Assembly (NCBI RefSeq): GCF_001463705.1
Contig: NZ_BBWH01000031.1
Coordinates: forward strand, 120,870-184,869
Source: Aureimonas sp. AU12
GTDB lineage: Bacteria; Pseudomonadota; Alphaproteobacteria; Rhizobiales; Rhizobiaceae
DNA length: 64,000 nt
Reading direction: 5' to 3'
How positions within the stretch are numbered: position 1 is the stretch's first letter; each line of letters starts with the position of its first letter. The notes under the pieces are model-generated. The model had not been told where the DNA came from. It did no database searches and saw nothing but the letters and a program-made list of their open reading frames with translations. Positions 49,841-58,515 of this stretch are shown here, in pieces. Both the position numbers and the translations under genes were made by a program.

Positions 49841-51883
49841 GTGCGCCTGACGATCAAGCTGAAACTTGCGACGGCCTTTGCCGGGGTTCTCGGTCTGATG
49901 GGGGTGGCCGGCTATTACGGGGTCCAGGGCCTCCAGTCCTCCAACGCGAACATGCAGAGCTTCGTCTCCGGCCCCTATGCGCAGACGAAGCGGCTGGCGG
50001 ATGCGGCCCGGGGCATGCAGAATCTCGGCCGCAGCCTCAACCGGATGCTCGCCTCCACCGACGACGCCGAGATGGCGGAGGTGCGCGCCGGCATCGACAA
50101 GGGTCTGGCGGCGGAACTCGAGATCATCAAAGCCTACCGGGCGGATCTCGAGCCCGACATGACCGCGCTGATCTCGGCGACCGACGCGATCGCAGCCGCC
50201 ATCGTCATTTGGTCCGGCATGGCCGACAAAACGATGGACCTCGTTCAGCAGAATACCATGACGCGAGCGAACGAGCTGTTTGCCGGCACCGCGTCGCCGC
50301 TTGTCGAGGAGCTGACGAAGGATTTCACCGCCATGCGCGAGGAGATCGCGACCGTGCCCGGCGCGCAGGCCCTGCGCGACTCCGCCTCGGCAGTCCGCCT
50401 CGGCCTGCAGCAGATGATGTTTCGCCTGATGGCGGCCACCGCCGAGACCGAGGCGGCGCGCCTCCAGGCCGCATCGAGCCGGTTCGAAGGCCAGTTCCAG
50501 ACCTTCGAAGCCGCGATGGCGACCTATGTCGCCGCCGCCTCGGGCACGCCACTTGCCGCGGCGGCGACCGAGCAGATGGACGACTGGCGGCAGCTGAAGC
50601 CGATCGTCGAGAGGATCGCGGCGCTGGGAACCGCGAACTCGGTGCTGACGGCGAACCGGGCCTATTCGGCGGAAGGGCGCCCCTTCCTCCTCGACGTCAT
50701 CCGGCAGATGGATGAACTGATCGCCGCCGAGACCACCGTGGCGGAGGGTCTCGCGGCCGACACCGAGGCCGACTTCGTCTCGACGCGCACCGTGCTGATC
50801 GCCCTCGTCGCGCTGGCGCTGCTGTTCGGCGCGGGCGCGGCCCTCTGGCTGGCCGTGTCGATCTCGCGCGGCCTGAACCTTGCCATGCGCCACGCCCGCA
50901 AGATCGGCGGCGGCGACATTTCCGAGCGCATCAAGATCCGGCAGGACGACGAGATCGGCGATCTCCTGACGACGATCTGCCAGATGCGCGTGAAGCTGAA
51001 CGAGACGGTCATCGCCATCCGCGACTCCTCGATGCAGGTCGCCTCCGGCTCCTCGCAATCGGCCGCGACCGCCGAGCAACTCTCCTCGGGCTCCAGCGAG
51101 CAGGCGGCGGCATCCGAACAGGCCTCGGCGGCGATCGAGGAGATGACGGCGAACGTGCGCCAGAACGCCGACAATGCCGGCACCACCGAGAAGATCGCGA
51201 TCCAGGCCTCCGCCAGCGCCCAGAAGACCGGCGTCGCGGTGGCGGCCTCGGTGGACGCCATGCGCATGATCGCCGCCAAGATCACCGTGATCCAGGAGAT
51301 CGCCCGCCAGACCGACCTTCTGGCGCTCAACGCGGCGATCGAGGCGGCGCGCGCGGGAAGCCACGGCAAGGGCTTCGCGGTGGTCGCCTCCGAGGTCCGC
51401 AAGCTCGCCGAACGCAGCCAGGACGCGGCCCGCGAGATCGGGCAGCTCTCCGCGCAGACCCTCCTGACCTCGACCGATGCCGGCGAGATGCTGGACCGGC
51501 TGATGCCCGACATCGAGCGCACCGCCGAACTCGTCTCGGAGATTTCCGCCGCCTGCCGCGAGCAGTCGGTCGGCATCGACCAGATCAACCAGGCGATCCA
51601 GCAGCTCGATCAGGTGACGCAGGCCAATGCCGGCGCCGCCAACGAGATGGCCGCCACCGCCGGCCAGCTCTCGGCGGAGGCCGGTCGCCTGCAGGAGAAT
51701 GCCGGCTTCTTCAAGCTCGAGCGCGACAGCGCACCCTCCACGGCCTCGAGCGAGCGCCGGGCCGGCGTCCTCGCCCTGCAGGAAAAGGTCCGCGCCTTCG
51801 GCTCGACCTATGCCGGCCGGGGCACTGCGGCCTCGGCGGCAGAGCCGGGCGAGACGCGGTCGATCGAGCGGCTTCGCGCCTGA
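49841..51883 (+). CDS. Methyl-accepting chemotaxis protein (membrane-bound, HAMP)
   Basis: 680-residue chemoreceptor. The GTG at 49841 follows GAGAGGGAT and opens [20 protein letters not shown], the first membrane segment. A long periplasmic helical domain (about 35-320) follows. The second membrane segment is [20 protein letters not shown], then HAMP ([20 protein letters not shown]) and the signalling domain with [20 protein letters not shown] and [20 protein letters not shown] and [20 protein letters not shown]. The ligand is unknown; the sensor resembles four-helix bundle types. The signalling tip is close to that of the globin receptor at 15071. Confidence 0.93.
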   Translation: MRLTIKLKLATAFAGVLGLMGVAGYYGVQGLQSSNANMQSFVSGPYAQTKRLADAARGMQNLGRSLNRMLASTDDAEMAEVRAGIDKGLAAELEIIKAYRADLEPDMTALISATDAIAAAIVIWSGMADKTMDLVQQNTMTRANELFAGTASPLVEELTKDFTAMREEIATVPGAQALRDSASAVRLGLQQMMFRLMAATAETEAARLQAASSRFEGQFQTFEAAMATYVAAASGTPLAAAATEQMDDWRQLKPIVERIAALGTANSVLTANRAYSAEGRPFLLDVIRQMDELIAAETTVAEGLAADTEADFVSTRTVLIALVALALLFGAGAALWLAVSISRGLNLAMRHARKIGGGDISERIKIRQDDEIGDLLTTICQMRVKLNETVIAIRDSSMQVASGSSQSAATAEQLSSGSSEQAAASEQASAAIEEMTANVRQNADNAGTTEKIAIQASASAQKTGVAVAASVDAMRMIAAKITVIQEIARQTDLLALNAAIEAARAGSHGKGFAVVASEVRKLAERSQDAAREIGQLSAQTLLTSTDAGEMLDRLMPDIERTAELVSEISAACREQSVGIDQINQAIQQLDQVTQANAGAANEMAATAGQLSAEAGRLQENAGFFKLERDSAPSTASSERRAGVLALQEKVRAFGSTYAGRGTAASAAEPGETRSIERLRA

Positions 51884-51896
51884 GCCCGGTCGGCCC

Positions 51897-52703
51897 TCAG
51901 CGGCCGAGATAGAGGCGTTCGAGCTCGGGATAGAGTTCGGGCGAGGCGGCGAGGAGCGGGTTGCCGGACCAGAGGCCCTCGCCGCCGAGGAAGTCGCTGA
52001 CCCGGCCGCCGGCGCCCTCGATCACCGCCATCGCCCCGAGGCAGTCCCACGAATTGATGTGCGGCTCAGCATAGCCGAGGAGCCGGCCGCAGGCGACATA
52101 GGCGAGCGATAGCGCGCCCGAACCGTCGCGCGTGAACATGCCGCCGGCCTCCAGAATGCGCCCGAGCGGCTCGATGAAGGCGGCCGGCGTTACGCGCGGC
52201 GAATAGCCGAGCGCCAGCAGGCCCTCGCGCACGCTCACGGCCGGGCGCACCGCGATCGGCCGACTGTTCAGCGTCGCGCCGCGGCCCGCGCCGCCCGCGA
52301 AGCGCTCCCCCCGCGCCGGGCTGTCGACGACGCCGAAGCGATTGCGCCCGCCTTCCACGAAGGCGATCGAGACGCACCAGGCGGTCATGCCGTTGACGAA
52401 GGGCTGTGTGCCGTCGATGGGATCGACCACCCAGATGCCCTGTCCTGGCGTGAATTCGGTGCGCCCGGTCTCCTCGCCGAGGAAGGCGTCGCTCGGATAA
52501 GCCGCTGCGATGCGCGAGCGGATCATCTGCTCGACCTCGACATCGGCCTCGCTTGCCATGTCCTGCAGGCCCTTGGAGCGAACGGTCAGCGTCTCCAGCC
52601 GCCGGAAGTAGGAGAGCGCGAGGTCTCCGGCTTCAGCCGCGAGGTCTTGGGCAAAGGCGAAGCGGGCGTCGAGATCGGCAGCGGTCAGGGAGGAAGCGGT
52701 CAT
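51897..52703 (-). CDS. Inositol-monophosphatase family phosphatase (histidinol-phosphatase-like)
   Basis: 268-residue Mg2+-dependent phosphatase. Metal site residues are in DAFLGEETGRTEFTPG (Glu) and GIWVVDPIDGTQPFVNGM, the Asp-Pro-Ile-Asp-Gly-Thr motif, and INSWDCLGAMAVIEGAGGRV (Trp-Asp). The related HisN enzymes hydrolyse L-histidinol phosphate, while others act on inositol phosphate or 3-prime-phosphoadenosine phosphate. There are no his genes nearby, so the substrate is open. ATG 52703 is chosen; longer frames run through the upstream kinase gene. Confidence 0.9.
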   Translation of the reverse strand: MTASSLTAADLDARFAFAQDLAAEAGDLALSYFRRLETLTVRSKGLQDMASEADVEVEQMIRSRIAAAYPSDAFLGEETGRTEFTPGQGIWVVDPIDGTQPFVNGMTAWCVSIAFVEGGRNRFGVVDSPARGERFAGGAGRGATLNSRPIAVRPAVSVREGLLALGYSPRVTPAAFIEPLGRILEAGGMFTRDGSGALSLAYVACGRLLGYAEPHINSWDCLGAMAVIEGAGGRVSDFLGGEGLWSGNPLLAASPELYPELERLYLGR

Positions 52704-52801
52704 CGGGAGCTTTCGGGCGAGATCGGTAGGAACGGGCGATGCGACGAGGCGAACGCGGGGGTCGGCCTCGAAGCGGCGGACCGGCGAAACGGAAAAGCGC
52801 G

Positions 52802-53701
52802 TCAGCCGTCCTTCCAGAGCCAGGCGGCACCGCGAACACCCGAGGAGTCTCCATGCCGGGACTGCGCGATCGGCGTATGGAACACGGTCGAGAACGTGTA
52901 GTGCGCCAAGCGCGGCGGCAGCGCCTCGTAGAGTTCGGGCACGTTGGACATGCCCCCGCCCATGACGAGGATGTCGGGGTCGAGCGTGTTCACCACCACC
53001 GACAGGCCGCGCGCCACGCGGTCGATGTAGCGCTGCCAGACGAGACCCGCGAGCCGGTCGCCTTCGCGCACCTTCTCCATGACGAGGCGGGCGGGCGTTT
53101 GCGTGCCGGTGTGGCGGGCGTAGTCGGCCTCGAAGGCCCGGCCCGAGACCCAGGTTTCGAGGCAGCCGTGCTTGCCGCAATAACAGGGCGTGCCCGGCAG
53201 TTCGTGGATCGTCGGGAAGGGCAGCGGATTGTGGCCCCATTCGCCGGCGCTGTTGTTGGGCCCGTGATGGGCGCGCCCGCCGACCGCGATGCCGGCCCCC
53301 GCGCCGGAACCGAGGATCACCGCGAAGACGACGTTGTGGCCGGCGCCCGCGCCGTCGACGGCCTCCGAGGCGGCGAGGCAGTCGGCATCGTTCTCGACCC
53401 GCAGCGCCCGCCCCAGCCGCTCGGTCAGGTCGCGCTCCACCGGCCGCCCGAGGAGCCAGGTGGAGCTGGCGCCCTTGCCGAGGCGCGAGTGCGGCTCGAG
53501 CGAGCCGGGAATACCGATGCCGACCGTGCCGCTTGTCCCGCACTCGGCCTCCAGCCGGGCGATGATGCCGCCGATGGCGGTGATGCAGCCGTCATAGTCG
53601 TGGCGCGGCGTGTCCTGGCGGATGCGCGCGAGCTCGCGCCCGTTGGGACTGAGCGCGATCCCCTCGATCTTCGTGCCGCCCCAGTCGATGCCGATCAGCA
53701 T
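52802..53701 (-). CDS. ROK-family sugar kinase (fructokinase/Mak-like)
   Basis: 299-residue kinase. LIGIDWGGTKIEGIALSPNG is the ATP phosphate-1 loop. ENDADCLAASEAVDGAGAGH holds the catalytic Asp, VILGSGAGAGIAVGG the phosphate-2 loop, and the Zn-binding ROK signature is GEWGHNPLPFPTIHELPGTP then CYCGKHGCLETWVSG. These parts are closest to the E. coli Mak fructokinase/N-acetylglucosamine kinase branch. It stands 98 bases before the inositol-phosphatase-like gene on the same strand. Confidence 0.92.
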   Translation of the reverse strand: MLIGIDWGGTKIEGIALSPNGRELARIRQDTPRHDYDGCITAIGGIIARLEAECGTSGTVGIGIPGSLEPHSRLGKGASSTWLLGRPVERDLTERLGRALRVENDADCLAASEAVDGAGAGHNVVFAVILGSGAGAGIAVGGRAHHGPNNSAGEWGHNPLPFPTIHELPGTPCYCGKHGCLETWVSGRAFEADYARHTGTQTPARLVMEKVREGDRLAGLVWQRYIDRVARGLSVVVNTLDPDILVMGGGMSNVPELYEALPPRLAHYTFSTVFHTPIAQSRHGDSSGVRGAAWLWKDG

Positions 53702-53919
53702 GCCGTCCCCTCCCCTTGGTCTTGCCGCCCGCGCCCCTCGATCGGTTCCGGGCCTCCCGCCCCGCTCCCGACCGGCCTCCCGGCGCCGCGATACCCTAGC
53801 GGCAACCCGCCCGGCGTCGTGAACGCGGGAGGATGGCCACCCCTCGCGCTTAGATCGACCGAGAGGTTCGGTCAACCGACCAGATGGGAGACCCGACCAC
53901 GGGGCTTGGGGCCCGGCAT

Positions 53920-55419
53920 TCAGTGCCCGACCGTCAGCGCATCCTCGGGCTCGGCTTTCGCCGTGGCCGGAACGCTTGCGGCATGGGCGACATGGGGCAC
54001 GAGGAGAGCGGCCGCGAGCGTCGCCGCGGCGATGGCGAAGACGCCCCAGAAGGTCAGATGCAGCGAGGCTTCGAGGGCGCTGCGCGCGGCCTCGTCCACC
54101 GCCAGCGCGCCGCCGCCGTCGAGCAGCCGGCGGATCTCGTCGAAGGCCACGGCGCCGCCTTCGGCTCCCTGCAGCCCGACATTGAACACCGCCCCGAGCG
54201 CGGCGGCGCCCAGCGTGCTGCCGAGATTGCGCGAGAAGATGTTGGAGGCGGTGGCCGCGCCCCGCTCGCTCCAGCCGACGCTGCTCTGGACGATGACGAT
54301 GGCGCTCGTCGACAGGAAGCCCATGCCGAAGCCCATCACCACCGAGCCCGCGGCGGCGACGAGCGGCGACATGCCGGCCGAGAGCACGAGGAAGGCGAGC
54401 GCCCCGATCGGCAGCAGCACGGCGCCGAAGAGCAGCGTCGGGCGCAGGCCGAAGCGGGCGAAGTTCTTCGCCGCGATCGTCGCACCGATCGGCCAGCCCA
54501 GCACCATCGCCGTCAGCGTGAAGCCGGCGATGAGCGCCGACTGCCCGAGCACGCCCTGCACGTACATCGGCAGGAAGGTGGTGAGGCCGATCACCGACAT
54601 GCCCGAGAGCAGCGTCGCGGCGTTGACGGTGAGGAGCGTGCGGCGCGACCAGAGCTTGAGATCCATCATCGGATCGAGCGCCCGCGCCTCGCGCCAGAAG
54701 AAGGCGGCGCCGCTGACGAGGCAGAGGCCGAGCGCGGCCATCACGGTCGGCGCGCCCGACGTGCCGATCTCGGTCAGCGCCACCATCAGCGCGGCGACGG
54801 CGAGCGTGAAGAGCGCGGCGCCCGCGAAATCCAGCGAGCGCTCGCGCGGCGCCATCTCCTCGCGCAGGAAGCGGATGAAGAAGGCGGCGGCCAGGAGCCC
54901 GATCGGCAGGTTGATCCAGAAGATCCAGGACCACGAGAGATCGGCGACGATGAGCCCGCCCGCGAACGGACCGACCACCGAGGAGACGCCCCAGACGCTG
55001 GCGAGATAACCCTGGATCTTGCCGCGCTCCTCGACGCTGTAGAGATCGCCGATGACGGTGAGGCCCACCGGCTGGATCGCGCCGGCGCCGACCCCCTGCA
55101 GCAGGCGGAAGACGATGAGCGAGGGCATCGACCAGGCGAACCCGCAGAGCACCGAGCCGACGAGGAAGACCGCGATGCCGGCGAGCAGCACCGGCTTGCG
55201 GCCGAACGTGTCGGCGAGCTTGCCGAAGATCACCGTGGTGGCCGTCTGCGCCAGCAGGAAGGACGAGAACACCCAGGAATAGAGGTGGAGGTCGCCGAGC
55301 TGGCCGGCGATCTGCGGCATGGCGGTGGAGACGATCGTCGCCTCGATCGCGATCATCGCCATCGAGGCCATGACCGCGGCCAGGATCAGCGGGCGCCGTG
55401 TTCGCAGGGGCTGGTGCAT
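53920..55419 (-). CDS. DHA2/EmrB-QacA family MFS drug efflux transporter
   Basis: 499-residue MFS transporter, probably with 14 membrane segments. ATIVSTAMPQIAGQLGDLHL with SWVFSSFLLAQTATTVIFGK and LADTFGRKPVLLAGIAVFLV (motif A) start the N-terminal half. GLTVIGDLYSVEERGKIQGY and SSVVGPFAGGLIVADLSWSW with WIFWINLPIGLLAAAFF (motif C) identify DHA2. It likely exports drugs or other lipophilic compounds with protons. ATG 55419 is chosen. An inverted repeat (55478-55501) sits about 60 bases upstream. No TetR-type regulator is adjacent. Confidence 0.92.
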   Translation of the reverse strand: MHQPLRTRRPLILAAVMASMAMIAIEATIVSTAMPQIAGQLGDLHLYSWVFSSFLLAQTATTVIFGKLADTFGRKPVLLAGIAVFLVGSVLCGFAWSMPSLIVFRLLQGVGAGAIQPVGLTVIGDLYSVEERGKIQGYLASVWGVSSVVGPFAGGLIVADLSWSWIFWINLPIGLLAAAFFIRFLREEMAPRERSLDFAGAALFTLAVAALMVALTEIGTSGAPTVMAALGLCLVSGAAFFWREARALDPMMDLKLWSRRTLLTVNAATLLSGMSVIGLTTFLPMYVQGVLGQSALIAGFTLTAMVLGWPIGATIAAKNFARFGLRPTLLFGAVLLPIGALAFLVLSAGMSPLVAAAGSVVMGFGMGFLSTSAIVIVQSSVGWSERGAATASNIFSRNLGSTLGAAALGAVFNVGLQGAEGGAVAFDEIRRLLDGGGALAVDEAARSALEASLHLTFWGVFAIAAATLAAALLVPHVAHAASVPATAKAEPEDALTVGH

Positions 55420-55477
55420 GGGAAGCCGATCGGATGGTTCGGACGATCCGCCGCTGGGCCGCAATCCCGAACAGATA

Positions 55478-55501
55478 AGGAGACCTGACGACCGGTCTCC
55501 T
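55478..55501. promoter_or_regulatory. Inverted repeat upstream of the MFS efflux gene
   Basis: Eight-base arms AGGAGACC and GGTCTCCT with an eight-base spacer, 59 bases before the MFS start. This fits an operator for a repressor such as TetR. It also overlaps the stop of a doubtful small ORF and could instead be its terminator, though no U-run follows. Confidence 0.45.
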
Positions 55502-55679
55502 ACACCCGCCTGCCGGTCTTCGCCACCCGCGAAATGGCGCGGTTCGGCAGGACGGCGAGGCCGAGCGCGAAACTGGTGCCGGCACCCGATGCGAAGGCTG
55601 CCGCAAAGGGAACGCGCCGACGCGCCGGCGGTAGGGACTTCAGCGAGAACGGGGTGACTTCGCCGGTATAGGGGGTCAT
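55500..55679 (-). CDS. Doubtful small hypothetical ORF (59 aa)
   Basis: ATG 55679 encodes 59 residues starting MTPYTGEVTPFSLKSLPPAR with one possible weak membrane stretch (FAAAFASGAGTSFALGLAVL). No family is recognised and the ribosome site is poor. It lies on the same strand as, and 80 bases before, the MFS pump. It could be a small membrane protein or chance. Confidence 0.35.
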   Translation of the reverse strand: MTPYTGEVTPFSLKSLPPARRRVPFAAAFASGAGTSFALGLAVLPNRAISRVAKTGRRV

Positions 55680-55914
55680 CGGATCGACTTTCGGGATGGT
55701 TCGAGGCGCACGATCCTGCACCGGCGCGGTTTCGCGGCGATGTCCCCGACGTTGCACCACGCCGCTGCCGCACGGCGTCGCCTTAGCGCCGGCAGGGCGC
55801 AGCGATCCCGCCGGCGGGGCGCGCTGGCCGTTTCGCCGCCAGCCCAAATCCGCTAAGCGGGCCCTGACGATCGTTCTCTCCCGCTGCCCTGTGCGGGACC
55901 ATCCGGAGCCAGCC

Positions 55915-56538
55915 ATGACCATCCGCGTCCACAAGGGCGACCTGCCCGATCTCGCCCGCTACACCGGTTCGGTGGCCATCGACACCGAGACGCTCGGGCT
56001 CGACACGCGCCGCGACCGGCTCTGCGTGGTGCAGCTTTCGCCCGGCGACGGCACCGCCGACATCGTCCAGATCGCGCGGGGCCAGCGCGAGGCGCCGAAC
56101 CTCGCCGCGCTTCTCGCCGACCGCTCGAAGACGAAGATCTTCCACTACGCGCGCTTCGACGTCGCCGCGCTCTTCCACGCCTTCGGCGTGATGACCGACG
56201 GCATCTTCTGCACCAAGATCGCCTCGCGCCTGGTGCGCACCTACACCGACCGCCACGGCCTGAAGGATCTCGCCAAGGAGCTGATCGGCGTCGACCTGTC
56301 GAAGCAGCAGCAGTCCTCGGACTGGGCGGCCGAGAACCTCACCCCGGCGCAGCTCGACTATGCCGCCTCCGACGTCCTCTATCTCCACGACCTGATGGGC
56401 GTGCTCCTCAAGCGGCTTGAGCGCGAGAACCGCATGGATCTCGCCCGCGCCTCGTTCGACTACCTGCCGACCCGCGCCCGGCTCGATCTTCTCGGCTGGG
56501 ACGAAGAGGACATCTTCTCGCACTCCGTCGCCCGCTGA
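55915..56538 (+). CDS. rnd: Ribonuclease D-like 3-prime to 5-prime exonuclease (short form)
   Basis: 207-residue DEDD exonuclease. The four motif acids are visible: VAIDTETLGLDTRRDRLCVV (Asp-x-Glu), KIFHYARFDVAALFHAFGVM (Asp), and LDYAASDVLYLHDLMGVLL (Tyr-x-x-x-Asp). It has no HRDC domain, so it is the short alphaproteobacterial form of RNase D, probably in tRNA 3-prime end trimming. ATG 55915 lies after GGAGCC. It is transcribed alone. Confidence 0.92.
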   Translation: MTIRVHKGDLPDLARYTGSVAIDTETLGLDTRRDRLCVVQLSPGDGTADIVQIARGQREAPNLAALLADRSKTKIFHYARFDVAALFHAFGVMTDGIFCTKIASRLVRTYTDRHGLKDLAKELIGVDLSKQQQSSDWAAENLTPAQLDYAASDVLYLHDLMGVLLKRLERENRMDLARASFDYLPTRARLDLLGWDEEDIFSHSVAR

Positions 56539-56737
56539 GACGCGTCGTGGTGGCCGGGCGATCACGGAAATGCGAACGAGAAATGAAGGCAAGCCTGCCT
56601 GCATTTAAGATTTCGTTCAGACATTTTCCGCGGCTTGCATCGAATTGAACTGATTCGCGCCACGGTCCTTTGAAGGCTTTCCGTCATTCTGAACCCGTCG
56701 CAGCAATCCTGCCGCGGCGGGCTGAAGGGGACGACGC

Positions 56738-57082
56738 ATGAGCATCGAAGACCGTCACGACATCGCCGAGCGCACGTTCCTTATGCGCGACGAACGCTCC
56801 TTCCGCGACCGGGCCCGTGCCGACCGGCAGGTCGGCCTCTGGGCCGCCACGCATCTTGGTCTCGTCGAGGAAGCCGCTGAAGCCTATGCCACCGCCGTGA
56901 TGAATGCCGGCGTGGTGGCGAGCGACGGTCGCGGCGGCTTCGACAAGGTGGCCGCCGATCTCGCCGGCACCAGCTTCCACATCGAGATGATCCGCACCCA
57001 GTACGCCATCGCCATGGCGAGCCTCGCCGACCATCTCTTCGAAGGCGCCCCGCCGCGCTTTGCCGGCCTCACCGCGCACTGA
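56738..57082 (+). CDS. DUF1476 / F1F0-ATPase inhibitor zeta-subunit-like protein
   Basis: 114-residue helical protein. DERSFRDRARADRQVGLWAA followed by THLGLVEEAAEAYATAVMNA matches the zeta-subunit pattern, which in Paracoccus binds and inhibits F1-ATPase through its N-terminus. The family usually starts Met-Thr-x-Phe-x-x-Arg-Glu; here the first residues (MSIEDRHDIAERTFLMRDER) are diverged, so this may be a second, specialised copy. No atp genes are in the window. A strong hairpin follows. Confidence 0.78.
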   Translation: MSIEDRHDIAERTFLMRDERSFRDRARADRQVGLWAATHLGLVEEAAEAYATAVMNAGVVASDGRGGFDKVAADLAGTSFHIEMIRTQYAIAMASLADHLFEGAPPRFAGLTAH

Positions 57083-57105
57083 ACCTCGTCGCCCTGCCCG
57101 CATGC

Positions 57106-57141
57106 CATCGAGCCGTCCGACACCCGTTGGACGGCTCGATG
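57106..57141. terminator. Bidirectional hairpin between the zeta-like and GNAT genes
   Basis: A perfect 13-base stem, CATCGAGCCGTCC with GGACGGCTCGATG, over 10 bases, placed 24 bases after the zeta-like stop and 16 bases past the convergent GNAT stop. It can serve both strands. The U-run is short (TTT). Confidence 0.7.
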
Positions 57142-57156
57142 CCGTTTGGGCGCCGA

Positions 57157-57753
57157 CTACTCGAAGATCGGCACTTGCGGAGCGGCATCGCGCGGCAGCA
57201 CGCCGCGTAGCCGCGGGTCGTCGGCGATCTCGATCTCCTGCCCGATCGGCGTGAAGCCGGTGCGGCGGTAGAAGTCGAGCGCCTTCGGGTGGTCGATCGT
57301 GTTCGTGTGCAGCCAGAGGCGCTCGACGCCGCGCCCGAAGGCGGTGCCGATCGCGTGGTTCATCAGGCGCCGTGCCGCGCCCGTGCCCTGCATCGCCGCC
57401 GTCACGCCGAAATACTTGATCTCGCAAGCGCCGGGGTCGGAAAAATCCAGTTCCAGAATGCCCTCATCACGCCCGCCCGCCCGGTAGGCATGGACCTGCG
57501 TGCCCGGCGCGTCGAGGATCGCGGCCAGCGCCGCCTCGTCCATGTAGAGCCGCGAGAACCAGAGATGATCGGCGCCGACGCGGCGGTAGAGGTCGAGATA
57601 CTCTGGCGGCCGAACCCGGCCGAGATCCACGACCTCGCCCATGAGCGAGGCCGGCTCAGCGCGCAGCACCGGCATCGTGCGCATCTCCAGCGTCGTCGCG
57701 ATCGCCGAGATCTTGCCGCGGGGGATCGTGGTGAAGCGGGGCATCTCGTCCAT
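57157..57753 (-). CDS. GNAT family N-acetyltransferase
   Basis: 198-residue acetyltransferase. EIKYFGVTAAMQGTGAARRL is acetyl-CoA motif A (Gln-x-x-Gly-x-Gly), followed by LWLHTNTIDHPKALDFYRRT then GFTPIGQE, motif B. ATG 57753 (MDEMPRFTTIPRGKISAIAT) is chosen from length. The target is unknown; the group includes small-molecule and protein N-acetyltransferases. It is convergent with the zeta-like gene. Confidence 0.88.
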   Translation of the reverse strand: MDEMPRFTTIPRGKISAIATTLEMRTMPVLRAEPASLMGEVVDLGRVRPPEYLDLYRRVGADHLWFSRLYMDEAALAAILDAPGTQVHAYRAGGRDEGILELDFSDPGACEIKYFGVTAAMQGTGAARRLMNHAIGTAFGRGVERLWLHTNTIDHPKALDFYRRTGFTPIGQEIEIADDPRLRGVLPRDAAPQVPIFE

Positions 57754-57929
57754 GGGTCTTGGCGTCTCCGATCCGGCGCGCGGCCTTGGCTCCCGCGCAT
57801 GGCATAATCGCGCCATCGCTCGCAAGGGTGGCGCGCACCTTCGACCGCGAGGACACCACGATCGCAGCGGCCGGGAACGCATCGCACCGCATCCGACTTG
57901 CGACTTCGTGACCGCCAGAGGAGGACCCC

Positions 57930-58118
57930 GTGCCCGATACCAAACCCGACCGCACCAAACCCGACCGCAACGTCTCCCCGACCGAGGCTCAGAACACCGG
58001 CCCCGCCCATCGCACCCCGCCCGGCGGCGGTGAACCGGCCCGGCCGGGCAGCCTGGCCAAGCCCACGGATCGCCCGCTCCCGAAGGGCGGCGACGAGGCC
58101 CTGCGCGACGACCGCTGA
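57930..58118 (+). CDS. Small Pro-rich hypothetical protein (62 aa)
   Basis: A GTG at 57930 with AGAGGAGGACCCC directly upstream encodes 62 residues, MPDTKPDRTKPDRNVSPTEA..., rich in Pro, Asp, Arg, Gly and Thr and lacking hydrophobic stretches. The near-ideal ribosome site argues for expression. The repeated KPDRTKPDR suggests a disordered product. No family recognised. Confidence 0.55.
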   Translation: MPDTKPDRTKPDRNVSPTEAQNTGPAHRTPPGGGEPARPGSLAKPTDRPLPKGGDEALRDDR

Positions 58119-58423
58119 TGCGGCACGCGCGGCGGAGGGACCAGTATCTGGTTCGTCGGAGAGGAAACCCCACCGTGCGGCGACGGCGACCTTGAGGGCC
58201 CCGAGAAAATAAGCCGGAGTCGAACGCCGGCGTCCGTTAGCATGGCGGCCTCCGAATGCTTGCCTCCGCACGGTCGTCTCACAGGCGATTGGTACCAAGC
58301 ACCGCTGAAGCCGCCCGAGCGGTTGGTCCGCTCGGCAATTTTGCAGATGCCCCGCCATCAAAGCCTACCAAGCATCGGAAAGCGCCGACCGCTCACGGAC
58401 CTCACGCTCCACCCCCTCGACGC
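58119..58423. other. Intergenic region before the rpsA terminator
   Basis: 305 bases without a supported gene. It has a GC-rich stem (58316-58334, CGAGCGG/CCGCTCG) followed by AATTTT on the plus strand and, 18 bases before it, the palindrome TTGGTACCAA, together resembling the 3-prime part of a small RNA. Confidence 0.4.
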
Positions 58424-58460
58424 AAAAAGGCCCGCGACGTTTTCCGTCGCGGGCCTTCTC
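58424..58460 (-). terminator. Rho-independent terminator of rpsA
   Basis: Perfect 13-base stem AAGGCCCGCGACG with CGTCGCGGGCCTT over TTTTC; on the minus strand it runs into TTTTT. It lies 56 bases past the rpsA stop. Confidence 0.9.
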
Positions 58461-58515
58461 ATGTTTCACGTGGAACGGGGGCCGCACCCGTAAGGCGCGG
58501 CCCGCCCTTCAGAGC

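Noticed and set aside
51897..53543. 548-codon frame seeming to fuse the inositol phosphatase to upstream sequence
   Set aside because: Upstream part is an off-frame reading of the ROK kinase; the real start is the ATG at 52703.
53884..55488. 534-codon plus-strand frame across the MFS pump
   Set aside because: Antisense shadow; extreme Arg/Glu/His content.
52802..55606. 934-codon minus-strand frame that seems to fuse the ROK kinase to upstream sequence
   Set aside because: Only the last 299 codons carry ROK motifs; the rest is the wrong frame of the MFS gene. No real fusion.
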